A stretch of DNA of 9,825 nucleotides from Opitutia bacterium UBA6410 (lineage in GTDB: Bacteria; Verrucomicrobiota; Verrucomicrobiia; Opitutales; Intestinicryptomonadaceae): assembly GCA_002437405.1 (NCBI GenBank), contig DJPO01000111.1, positions 1-9,825 on the forward strand, read 5' to 3'. Every line of letters starts with the position of its first letter. Position 1 is the stretch's first letter. Made by a program: the position numbers and the translations under genes. The notes beneath the pieces are model-generated. The model made no database searches and was not told the DNA's origin. It saw only the letters and a program-made list of their open reading frames with translations. Of the stretch, positions 1 to 6,241 are shown one piece after another.

Positions 1-15
1 GTATTTGGAATACTA
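1..15. repeat. Left arm of perfect 15-bp inverted repeat
   Basis: Bases 1-15 (GTATTTGGAATACTA) are the exact reverse complement of bases 174-188. The symmetry breaks at base 16 (C, facing A at 173). It could extend beyond the left edge of the window, because base 1 is still paired. The arms bracket 158 bp of AT-rich DNA directly in front of the integrase start codon. This is the layout of recombination sites for tyrosine recombinases that invert short promoter segments. That function is inference; the repeat itself is seen directly. Confidence 0.9.
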
Positions 16-92
16 CTGTCAATAAAAATCATAAAAACAATTACCAATCCTTTTAAACAAAAGGAATCGAAGTATATATATAACCCAAAATG

Positions 93-114
93 TTATGCAA
101 TATTTATTGCATAA
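93..114. repeat. 10-bp palindrome with TGCAATA core
   Basis: TTATGCAATA at 93-102 is followed by TT and by its exact complement TATTGCATAA at 105-114. The TGCAATA core recurs in the next palindrome. It may be an operator or recombinase-binding site for the adjacent integrase; that role is inferred. Confidence 0.85.
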
Positions 115-126
115 ATCATAATCAAA

Positions 127-161
127 AAATGCAATATATTGAACCGCAAAATATTGCATTT
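127..161. repeat. 11-bp inverted repeat with TGCAATA core
   Basis: AAATGCAATAT at 127-137 and ATATTGCATTT at 151-161 are exact reverse complements separated by 13 bp. They carry the same TGCAATA core as the palindrome at 93-114. The pair lies just inside the outer 15-bp repeat. It also encloses the TTG at 139-141, an alternative integrase start, which makes translation from that TTG less attractive. Confidence 0.85.
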
Positions 162-173
162 CTCGAAAGAACA

Positions 174-188
174 TAGTATTCCAAATAC
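174..188. repeat. Right arm of perfect 15-bp inverted repeat
   Basis: TAGTATTCCAAATAC at 174-188 is the exact reverse complement of bases 1-15. It ends one base before the integrase ATG at 190. Inversion between the arms would therefore flip any promoter in the leader without touching the coding sequence that starts at 190. The placement is seen; the invertibility is inferred. Confidence 0.9.
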
Positions 189-189
189 G

Positions 190-1185
190 ATGAAAAACGA
201 ATTTTTTTTGGCAAAAAAACTTTTGGACGGTTCGGGAATATCTGTGCTCGACGCCGCCAGACTTATAAAAAACATTCTCGACACAAAATCCTCCGACGCT
301 TTGTCCGATATTTTGTTCTGTACCAAAGTCATAGACTGCGGCAAACACTGCGTCCGAAACTCGGAAACGAATTTCGAGGCGGGCTTTAAAATCTATTTGG
401 AGACAAAAAAACATTTGCGAAAAGAGTCGCTGCGCGACATCGAATATTTGGGCGGACGACTCCTGCGCACTATTCCCGAACTGGCGCGCCGCAACTTTTC
501 CGAAATTTCCGCCGCCGACTGCGAAGCGTGGATTTTGGCGACGTTCCCAACACCCCAGCAATTCAACAAGGCGCGGGCTATGCTGCACGGACTCTTCGAA
601 TTCGCCGTGCGCCGCGACTGGTGCGACGGCAATCCGATAAAACGCGTGGAAAAGAAAAAAATTGTCGAAAAGGAAATCCTGCCGCTAAAACTCGCGCAAA
701 TAAAAAAAATTGTAGAAACCGCACAAAAGGAGGGCGATTGCGGGTCGCTGGCGGCGGCGGCAATGCTCGTCTACGCGGGAATCCGCCCGCGCGAAGTCCG
801 AAGGCTCGAATGGCGGGACATCGACTTGGAGGAAGGGTCGATAACCGTGCGTTCGGTGTGTTCCAAGACAGGCGGCGTAAGGCAGGTGGAAATAACGCCT
901 GCGTTGAAACGGATTTTAGAGAAATGCCGCGGCGGCGGAACGGAACTAATTTGTGCGAAGGACTGGGAAAAGCAATGGCGGAAAATCCGCGACACTGCGG
1001 GCTTCAAGGGCAAATGGGTACAGGACGTACTGCGGCACACATACGCAAGTTTCCACGCAAAACGCTACTGCGACCTGCCGCGCCTGCAACTGAATATGGG
1101 GCACGCAGACCAATCGCTTCTGCGCGCGCGTTATATAAATATGCGCGGGATTTCGAAATCCGAAGCCCTGCGCTTTTTTAACTGA
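190..1185 (+). CDS. Tyrosine recombinase / site-specific integrase
   Basis: Predicted to cut and rejoin DNA at specific sites through a covalent 3'-phosphotyrosine. From the ATG at 190 it is 331 residues, normal for the family. An N-terminal SAM-like core-binding domain covers about residues 60-155 and the catalytic domain about 165-325. Visible catalytic residues are R199 in AGIRPREV, K226 in CSKTGG, R282 in DVLRHTYAS, H305 in NMGHAD and nucleophile Y315 in RARYINM. The usual box II histidine of HxLRHT is Asp here (D279). An in-frame TTG at 139 would add 17 residues, but it lies within the inverted repeats, so I prefer ATG190, which follows the 15-bp repeat directly. Neither start has a clear ribosome binding site. 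The gene runs toward the ABC ATPase gene. The specific target (phage, element or invertible switch) cannot be read from the protein. The bracketing repeats favour a local site. Confidence 0.9.
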   Translation: MKNEFFLAKKLLDGSGISVLDAARLIKNILDTKSSDALSDILFCTKVIDCGKHCVRNSETNFEAGFKIYLETKKHLRKESLRDIEYLGGRLLRTIPELARRNFSEISAADCEAWILATFPTPQQFNKARAMLHGLFEFAVRRDWCDGNPIKRVEKKKIVEKEILPLKLAQIKKIVETAQKEGDCGSLAAAAMLVYAGIRPREVRRLEWRDIDLEEGSITVRSVCSKTGGVRQVEITPALKRILEKCRGGGTELICAKDWEKQWRKIRDTAGFKGKWVQDVLRHTYASFHAKRYCDLPRLQLNMGHADQSLLRARYINMRGISKSEALRFFN

Positions 1186-1226
1186 CAACGGCAACAAACG
1201 CGCGGCTTCGGAGGTTAAAATAAAGA

Positions 1227-1391
1227 AAAAATCCGCAAGAGGCAAGGTCTGTTCGACGTGTTGCGTGCCATTGCGCAAACTTCCCCTCAAAACACATCGG
1301 CAACTTGCCGCGCCCGCAATTTAATATGAAGCATGCACTCCCATTTTGCGCGCGTGCGGATTTCAAAATCGAATACCACGCGGGGTTTCAA
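1227..1391 (+). pseudogene. Decayed 3' fragment of a second integrase
   Basis: This stretch aligns at the nucleotide level with about 982-1175 of the intact integrase, at roughly three-quarters identity by eye and with several small deletions. One frame reads KIR then FDVLR, matching KIRDTAG...QDVLR. After a shift, a second frame reads LPRPQFNMKHA, matching LPRLQLNMGHA. After another shift, a third frame reads RISKS followed by RGF, matching GISKSEALRFF. About 15 nt are missing between KIR and DVLR, and the segment that holds the catalytic tyrosine in the intact copy is deleted. It is non-functional. It lies head-to-tail behind the intact gene, so it is the relic of a tandem duplication or of an earlier integrase at the same place. 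Confidence 0.8.
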
Positions 1392-1402
1392 GCAAGACCG
1401 CG

Positions 1403-1480
1403 CGGCAAATGCGCACTATCCGAGCGGCAAATGCGCACTATCCGAGCGGCAAATGCGCACTATCCGAGCGGCAAATGCGC
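1403..1480. repeat. Tandem array of 22-bp direct repeats (3.5 copies)
   Basis: Three identical head-to-tail 22-bp units (1403-1424, 1425-1446, 1447-1468) begin CGGCAAATGCGC and end ACTATCCGAG. The first 12 bases of a fourth copy follow at 1469-1480. No spacers separate them. Each unit holds the palindrome TGCGCA and is close to two helical turns long. Because 22 is not a multiple of three, the array is open in several frames and creates spurious reading frames. Together with the integrase relic it accounts for most of the gap 1186-1509, where I see no real gene. Possible roles are replication slippage, protein-binding sites or an integration hotspot. Confidence 0.95.
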
Positions 1481-1509
1481 CTTGCTTTGCTGCGCAAAAA
1501 AGAAAAAAA

Positions 1510-2223
1510 CTACGCCGAGGGCTCTTGGATATTGCCGTCAACCAACCTTATGATTCTGTCGGCTATGTCCAAAATTCGGTTGTCGTGCGTTACCAAGACG
1601 ACAGTTACTCCGATTTCCTTCGCCATCTTTTTTATGATGTCGACTATCTCGCGCCCGCTCTTCTGGTCGAGCGACGCAGTGGGCTCGTCCGCCAAGACGA
1701 TTTTCGGCTTGCGTATCAGTGCGCGCGCGATTGCAACCCTCTGCCGCTGTCCGCCCGAAAGGTGGGTCGGGAATTTGTCAGCCTGCTCGACGATTCCGAC
1801 GGTTGCCAACGCTTCGAGCGCGTCCTTTTTCGAGCTTTTCGCCGTCGAGCGTCCGTCGAAAGCCAACGGCAACTGGACGTTTTGCACGACTTTCAGCGAG
1901 TTCAGCAAATGGTGGCTTTGGAAGATAAAGCCCAGATTGCGCCGCAACAACATCAAATGTTTTTTGTCCGCCCCCATCAGGGAATGCCCGTCAATGATTA
2001 TGTCGCCCTCCTGCAGCGTAAGCTGCGCGCCGATTAGCTTCAGGAGCGTGGATTTCCCCGAGCCCGAGGGCCCCATAATTATGACGATTTCTCCCTTTTC
2101 GATGTCGAGGTTTACCCCGTGCAAAACCTCCTTCATTTCGTCGCCCTCGCGGTAGAAATGGCGGAGTCCGCGAACCTTGATGACAGGTTCGCCTTGCGCG
2201 GGAGTATTCGGGGAATTTTCCAT
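1510..2223 (-). CDS. ABC transporter ATP-binding protein (DevA/LolD/MacB type)
   Basis: Predicted to hydrolyse ATP at the inner membrane to drive a partner permease. The family includes LolCDE-type lipoprotein release and MacB or DevBCA-type export. It is 237 residues and complete: Walker A GPSGSGKST at 51-59, Q-loop Q102 in GFIFQSH, signature LSGGQ at 155-159, Walker B IVLADEP at 175-181, D-loop SLD at 184-186 and switch H213 in VTHD. The stretch RRNLGFIFQSHHLL and the ending HDNRILDIADRIIRL recall DevA more than LolD, so I give no gene symbol. The ATG at 2221-2223 has a weak AGG about 10 nt upstream, and a GGCGG/CCGCC inverted repeat (2249-2263) lies in the leader. No permease or membrane-fusion gene is adjacent. 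Downstream it meets the integrase region. Confidence 0.9.
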   Translation of the reverse strand: MENSPNTPAQGEPVIKVRGLRHFYREGDEMKEVLHGVNLDIEKGEIVIIMGPSGSGKSTLLKLIGAQLTLQEGDIIIDGHSLMGADKKHLMLLRRNLGFIFQSHHLLNSLKVVQNVQLPLAFDGRSTAKSSKKDALEALATVGIVEQADKFPTHLSGGQRQRVAIARALIRKPKIVLADEPTASLDQKSGREIVDIIKKMAKEIGVTVVLVTHDNRILDIADRIIRLVDGNIQEPSA

Positions 2224-2272
2224 AAATCAAAAACCTGATTGGGGCAAAGGCGGAATTGCCGCCGATGCGCCG

Positions 2273-2302
2273 AAGATAAAATAAACGAGGGGCATTCGCC
2301 CC
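2273..2302 (-). terminator. Likely intrinsic terminator of the TPR gene
   Basis: Read on the minus strand, a 5-bp GC stem GGGGC/GCCCC (2302-2298 with 2293-2289) closes on a GAAT loop. TCGTTTATTTTATCTT, an imperfect U-rich tract, follows. It lies about 40 nt past the stop of the TPR gene, as expected for a Rho-independent terminator. The stem is short, so efficiency is uncertain. Confidence 0.5.
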
Positions 2303-2340
2303 CCGAAAAACCGAAACGAAAACGGCGTTGCGCCGCCCGA

Positions 2341-3777
2341 CTACTTGCGTTTCGATTCGTAGTAGTCGTTGATTTTCTTGGCGACGTCCTTGTAGGAAAT
2401 ATCCGCCGAGTAAATTTCCTTGAATTGGTTGAACGCCTTTTCGGCTTCGCCCATTTTTTCGTACGCGGTGGCGAGTTCGTAGATGATTTCCTTTTTGGAA
2501 TCGTTCATGAGCTTCGCCTCCTTCTTCGCGGTTTCGAGCTGGTCGACCGCCAAGTCGTACTTTTGCCCGAGAATGAATGCGCGGCCAAGCCCCAAGAGCG
2601 ACTGCAAACGAACCTTCGGGTTGCGCTGCGAGAGCTGGAACTGCATAATCGCATCGTCGAGCTTTCCGTCTTCGAACAGCAACTGGCCGTAAATGTAGCG
2701 GTAGTTGAAGTCGTTGGGATAGCGGTCGACCATCACGCGGGCGTTTTCCATTTTGTAGTCGTGCTCCTTCTTGGAAAGTTCGTCGAGTTCCGCCTTCGCC
2801 TGAGCGTCGGAGGGATTTTCGGCGACCTTCGCCTTGAGGGCTTCGAGGCGCGTGTCCATATCGGCGACGATGAAGTCGTGCTCGAGCTTTTCGAGGGTCG
2901 TGTCGCCCTTGCCGAGGGGTTGCTGGCGGGCGAGGCGCACGTACTCGAGACCTTCCGAAAAACGCTTGAGCGAACGCAAGTGCGAGCAGATTTCGCGGTA
3001 CAAATTGACGTTTTGCGGGTCGGCGGCGATTTGCTCCTTGAGCTTTTCGACCATCTTGGTAAGGGTCGCTTCGTCGTTGACGAGGCTTGCCGCCTTTTCG
3101 AGTTCTGCGGTTTCGTCGGAGCTCTTGAGCTTGTCGCGGAAGTCGCCGCCCTCTTTTTCCCAGTTGCCCTTGTTCATCGTCTTGATGACCGACGCGCTGC
3201 GCGCGAGAGCCTGCGCGTCGCCGTTGGAGGGGTTTGTTTTAAGGATTTGTTCGCAGACCTGCGAGGCTTCGTCGGGCTGTTTGTTTTTAACGTATGCCTG
3301 GGCGAGAGCCAAAAGGTTCTTTTCGTTTTTGGGCTGGAATTGGGCTATCGAATAATACGCCGAAGCCGCCGTACCCCAGAACGAAAGCGATTGAGCCGCC
3401 GCCGCGAGCGTGTTGAGCGCGTAGACGTTTTGCGGGCACTTGCCGAGCAGCTGTTCGGCGCGCGCCATTACCTCGACGCCCTGCCCCTTTTTAATCATGG
3501 ACGGAGCTTGGAGGGAGAAAATCAGCCCCTGAATGTCGCCGACGAGTTTGGCGATAGGGCTGCCCTTGCCGTATTTTTTGAACTGCGCCTGATGCAGGAT
3601 TTTTCTAACTTCTACGCAAGCGGGGTATTTTGCGAGGATAGTCGAGCAAATGTCGGCAGTGTAGGCGGGATTTTTGTCGATGGATTTTTCCGCCGTTTCA
3701 AGTTGCTTGATAAGGCGCGGATCCAAATCTTTGACTTGGATTTCCGTGACTTCGTCTTGTTTTTTGGATTCTGGCAT
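2341..3777 (-). CDS. Tetratricopeptide-repeat protein, cytoplasmic, function unknown
   Basis: A 478-residue protein with no signal peptide or membrane segment. It is helix-rich, with TPR-like 34-residue helical pairs at about 30-70, 103-150, 151-187 and 357-457. The best one reads YELATAYEKMGEAEKAFNQFKEIY at 433-456. The middle (about 220-345) is highly charged and probably helical or coiled coil. TPR solenoids bind other proteins, so a scaffold role is likely, but no partner or enzymatic function can be named. The gene starts 46 nt after glmM on the same strand, so read-through from glmM is possible. The ATG has no Shine-Dalgarno site; the leader is AT-rich. A possible terminator follows. 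The protein resembles TPR proteins I associate with Opitutae; that is recall, not a search. Confidence 0.8.
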   Translation of the reverse strand: MPESKKQDEVTEIQVKDLDPRLIKQLETAEKSIDKNPAYTADICSTILAKYPACVEVRKILHQAQFKKYGKGSPIAKLVGDIQGLIFSLQAPSMIKKGQGVEVMARAEQLLGKCPQNVYALNTLAAAAQSLSFWGTAASAYYSIAQFQPKNEKNLLALAQAYVKNKQPDEASQVCEQILKTNPSNGDAQALARSASVIKTMNKGNWEKEGGDFRDKLKSSDETAELEKAASLVNDEATLTKMVEKLKEQIAADPQNVNLYREICSHLRSLKRFSEGLEYVRLARQQPLGKGDTTLEKLEHDFIVADMDTRLEALKAKVAENPSDAQAKAELDELSKKEHDYKMENARVMVDRYPNDFNYRYIYGQLLFEDGKLDDAIMQFQLSQRNPKVRLQSLLGLGRAFILGQKYDLAVDQLETAKKEAKLMNDSKKEIIYELATAYEKMGEAEKAFNQFKEIYSADISYKDVAKKINDYYESKRK

Positions 3778-3823
3778 AAATAATAAAGAGGTTTAAAGCC
3801 GTAAAACTAAAAAGTCCGAAAGA

Positions 3824-5173
3824 TTATTTCAAGTCTATTTCTACCGCCGCGAGCAAAATTTCCATACATTGGCGGGCTTTTTCGGCGTCGGGCGACTCGG
3901 CGAGCAGGCGGATTTTCTTTTCCGTACCCGAATAGCGCACGAGCGTGCGCCCCCTGCCCGCGAGCAGTTCGTCGCACTTTTTCAGAGCCTTCGAGAGGTT
4001 CGCGGTCTCTTCGATGGGCGTTTTTCTTGCGACCGCAACCGCCTTGGAGACGCACGGATACATCGCGATTCCCCCGCGAAGCTCCGAGAGCTTTTTGCGT
4101 TTGCGCGCCATCACCGACAAAACCGCCAAAGCCGCCGCCAAGCCGTCGCCGCATGGCGAGATTTCTGAAAAGATAAAATGCCCCGAATTTTCGCCGCCGA
4201 CATTACAGCCGCGCGCGAGCATTTCGCGCATAACGAGCCTGTCGCCGATTCCGCACCTGAAAACTTTTATTCCCTTTGCCGCGAGCGACTCGTCCAAGCC
4301 CGTGTTGCTCTGGAGCGTCGTTACAATCGCGTCGGCGGCGAGTCTGCCGCGCTCGAACTCTTCCATCGCAATCAGCCCCATCACCTCTTCGCCCTCCAAG
4401 ATGGAGAATTTGTCGTCGCAGACAACGACTCTGTCGCCGTCGCCGTCGTGGGCAAAGCCGACGTCCGCGCCGACGCGCTTGCAGAGCTCGACGAGATTTT
4501 CGGGGTGCTGGCTGCCGACCGCCGCGTTGATGTTGTGCCCGTCGGGCGATTCGGCAGTTTTGAAAACCTGCGCGCCGTAGGATTCAAACACGCGCGAGGA
4601 AATCGAGCTCGTCGCGCCGTTTGCCATGTCTATGGCGATTTTCAGCCCCGATAGGAAATTCGGCTCGAAAAGCGACGACATTTTCGCCGCGTACTCGCCT
4701 ATCGCGAAGTCGCCTGCGGAAATCGCGCGGGGCGGGAAATTTGCGGGCGAATAGGCATCGAACGCGCAGCCGAGCGCATCGACGCGGCGTTCGAGCTCCA
4801 GCTGGAAGTCGTCGTCGACCTTGCGGGCGTCGGCGTCGAAAAATTTTATGCCGTTGTCGGTGTACGGATTGTGGGAGGCGGTTATCATCGCGCCCAAAAC
4901 CGCCTTGCGCTTCAAAACGGCGTACGCGAGCGCGGGGGTCGGCAACACGCCCATATCCTCGCAGCGCGCCCCGCCCTTTGCCAGACCCTTTATCAGAGCC
5001 GCCTTCAGCGAGTCGGAAGACGCGCGGGTATCGCACCCGACGACCACGAGCCCGCCGCCCAGCTTTTCGCGCACGACATTCGCGCAAACTTCGCCGAGCG
5101 TTTCGTAAAACGGTTCGCTAACTTCAAAATCTCCGTATGTACCGCGGATTCCGTCCGTTCCAAAATATTTCAT
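3824..5173 (-). CDS. glmM: Phosphoglucosamine mutase GlmM
   Basis: Interconverts glucosamine-6-phosphate and glucosamine-1-phosphate in the cytoplasm, the committed step toward UDP-GlcNAc for peptidoglycan and lipid A. At 449 residues it is the usual GlmM length. The start MKYFGTDGIRG is typical. The phosphoserine loop TASHNP places the active serine at S100 (E. coli S102). The Mg-binding loop DGDGDR has D243, D245 and D247. The sugar-binding loop GENSGH is at 327-332 and the phosphate-binding loop RYSGTE at 413-418, with Tyr where Pro is common. The ATG lies 1 nt after the stop of the small upstream gene and has one of the few good ribosome sites in the window (5181-5186). Co-transcription with lptD, whose LPS cargo needs UDP-GlcNAc, makes metabolic sense. 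ManB/PGM-like alternatives are less likely given length and motifs. Confidence 0.97.
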   Translation of the reverse strand: MKYFGTDGIRGTYGDFEVSEPFYETLGEVCANVVREKLGGGLVVVGCDTRASSDSLKAALIKGLAKGGARCEDMGVLPTPALAYAVLKRKAVLGAMITASHNPYTDNGIKFFDADARKVDDDFQLELERRVDALGCAFDAYSPANFPPRAISAGDFAIGEYAAKMSSLFEPNFLSGLKIAIDMANGATSSISSRVFESYGAQVFKTAESPDGHNINAAVGSQHPENLVELCKRVGADVGFAHDGDGDRVVVCDDKFSILEGEEVMGLIAMEEFERGRLAADAIVTTLQSNTGLDESLAAKGIKVFRCGIGDRLVMREMLARGCNVGGENSGHFIFSEISPCGDGLAAALAVLSVMARKRKKLSELRGGIAMYPCVSKAVAVARKTPIEETANLSKALKKCDELLAGRGRTLVRYSGTEKKIRLLAESPDAEKARQCMEILLAAVEIDLK

Positions 5174-5174
5174 A

Positions 5175-5417
5175 TTATCTTCTCCTGTCTGGCATATTTT
5201 TTCTTAAAATGTCCGAAAGCTCGTCGGGCGAGGTCTCCTCGAGCTCCTTGCCCTTGCGCTTCAAGTCCTCGAAAGTCTTCATAACAGTTTCCGTCATAAA
5301 ATCGTGCGTCTCCTCCGTGCCGCCCACGAGCGAAAACTTTTCCGCCTGCGTGATGCGTTTTTGCCCGTCGCTGTCGAGCCCGATTCCCAAAAGATGTGCG
5401 GATTTTTTTCGTCCCAT
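5175..5417 (-). CDS. Small conserved-looking protein between scpA and glmM
   Basis: I do not recognise a named family. From the ATG at 5415-5417 it is 80 residues, soluble and charged, with no signal peptide or membrane segment. The N-terminus has GIGLDSDGQKRITQ, a possible beta-hairpin, then SLVGGTEETHDFM, and the rest looks helical. It ends in RRR. A longer reading from 5456 would overlap scpA by 30 nt and add an Arg-rich start; I prefer the internal ATG, 7 nt after the scpA stop with a weak AGG upstream. The stop TAA is 1 nt from the glmM ATG, and its last Arg codons contain glmM's ribosome site. This tight packing between two core genes argues that it is a real, translated gene, perhaps a lineage-specific partner of GlmM or ScpA (inference). 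Confidence 0.75.
   Translation of the reverse strand: MGRKKSAHLLGIGLDSDGQKRITQAEKFSLVGGTEETHDFMTETVMKTFEDLKRKGKELEETSPDELSDILRKNMPDRRR
5181..5186 (-). promoter_or_regulatory. Shine-Dalgarno site of glmM inside the upstream gene
   Basis: Minus-strand AGGAGA, 7 nt before the glmM ATG (CAGGAGAAGATAATATG). It is built from the last AGG AGA AGA arginine codons of the small upstream gene. This decides the glmM start and implies translational coupling. Most other genes here lack such a strong site. Confidence 0.8.
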
Positions 5418-5424
5418 AAAAAGC

Positions 5425-6240
5425 CTATTCCGATTCCGCGGCGTCCTGCGCGGCAAGCCGCTGCGCGCGGGGGTCGTCGAGTTGTTCGCAGTAAATTTCG
5501 CCGAAAGATTCGTCCTGATATATTTTAAGACGCTTTAGGCGCGTGAGCTCGAGCATCGCGATGAACGTCGCCATTATCGTCACGATTCCCGTTTTGCCCT
5601 CCTTGAAAATCGACGAAAATGTGAACTTGCGCTCGGGCAGCGAGAGCAAAAATTCCATTCTGTCGGCAACGGTCACGTTTTCCTCGCGGATTTCGCCCTG
5701 CACGAGCTTTTCGGCGAGCCTGCGCAAGACCATATTGAACGCGTTCCAGACCTCCATTTTGTCGGACTGTCTGAGCGGACGTTCGGGAGCTTCGCGCTCG
5801 GCGCAAATGCGGCGTTCGCCGTAGTCGAGGCGGTTGTCAATCAAGTCCTCCAGCCCGTCCGCCGCCTGCTTGAATTTCTTGTATTCCAAAAGCTGCTCGA
5901 CAAGCTGCCAGCGCGGATCGATGTCCGAATCCGCGTCGTCCTCGCCCGCCTCGGCAATTCGCTCGTCGGTCGGCAAGAGCATTCGGCTTTTGATGTACAT
6001 CAAAGTCGCCGCCATCACGAAAAACTCGCCCGCGATGTCGAGCGAAAGGTTTTTCATCGAGCGCAAAACGCCCATATACTGGCGGGTGACTTCGGCAATC
6101 GGAATGTCGTAGATGTCGATTTCGTTTTTGCGAATCAAAAACAGCAACAAGTCCAGCGGCCCTTCGAAGACGTTCAGCTTTACCGACATCTCGAAACCGC
6201 CCGCGAGAGCGTCTTCGGACACTGGAATTTCGTCCGCCAT
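5425..6240 (-). CDS. scpA: Segregation and condensation protein A (ScpA)
   Basis: Kleisin subunit that bridges SMC heads, with ScpB, in the bacterial condensin that organises and segregates chromosomes. The protein is 271 residues, normal for ScpA. The N-terminal SMC-neck-binding region carries the hallmark FEGPLDLLLFLIRKNEIDIY (25-44) and MAATLMYIKSRMLLP (76-90). A central acidic linker (about 95-110) follows, and then the C-terminal winged-helix region with VTIMATFIAMLELTRLKRL (220-238). The start is ATG at 6238-6240. M18 just before the conserved block is an alternative, but the first ATG is 1 nt from the lptD stop (TAATATG) and fits coupling. No scpB or smc is in the window; scpB may lie elsewhere. 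Its place between lptD and glmM is unlike the common scpA-scpB pair. Confidence 0.95.
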   Translation of the reverse strand: MADEIPVSEDALAGGFEMSVKLNVFEGPLDLLLFLIRKNEIDIYDIPIAEVTRQYMGVLRSMKNLSLDIAGEFFVMAATLMYIKSRMLLPTDERIAEAGEDDADSDIDPRWQLVEQLLEYKKFKQAADGLEDLIDNRLDYGERRICAEREAPERPLRQSDKMEVWNAFNMVLRRLAEKLVQGEIREENVTVADRMEFLLSLPERKFTFSSIFKEGKTGIVTIMATFIAMLELTRLKRLKIYQDESFGEIYCEQLDDPRAQRLAAQDAAESE

Positions 6241-6241
6241 A

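Larger units (their letters stand above)
16..173. promoter_or_regulatory. AT-rich integrase leader, possible invertible promoter segment
   Basis: This AT-rich stretch between the 15-bp inverted repeats carries three further palindromes. A 7-bp stem with AAAC loop lies at 48-65. A 10-bp perfect palindrome with TT centre lies at 93-114. An 11-bp pair lies at 127-137 and 151-161. The last two pairs share the core TGCAATA, so four copies of that heptamer occur within about 70 bp, suggesting binding sites for a recombinase or repressor. A weak minus-10-like CATAAT is at 117-122 and a TATATATATA run at 73-82, but neither has a convincing minus-35 box. I therefore call a regulatory region, not a defined promoter. 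No plausible gene lies here. Confidence 0.5.

Noticed and set aside
139..189. TTG start of the integrase at 139
   Set aside because: It is in frame, but it has no ribosome site, sits inside the nested palindromes and would place the 15-bp repeat arm in the coding region. ATG190 is simpler, though TTG is not excluded.
1403..1480. CRISPR array
   Set aside because: The repeats are directly adjacent with no spacers, and no cas gene is present.
1..1509. Integron with integrase and attC sites
   Set aside because: The recombinase shows no obvious integron-specific insert, and no paired inverted attC-like sites or cassette genes are visible. The 22-bp units are too short for attC.
1305..2155. Plus-strand open frames of 82, 234 and 269 residues over the 22-bp repeats
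   Set aside because: The 22-bp period keeps several frames open. The products repeat the same translated unit and then run antisense into the ABC ATPase gene.
2239..3783. 514-residue open frame on the plus strand
   Set aside because: It is antisense to the TPR gene, and its composition is the mirror of Glu/Lys/Ala codons. The minus-strand frame has clear TPR helices and a sensible start.
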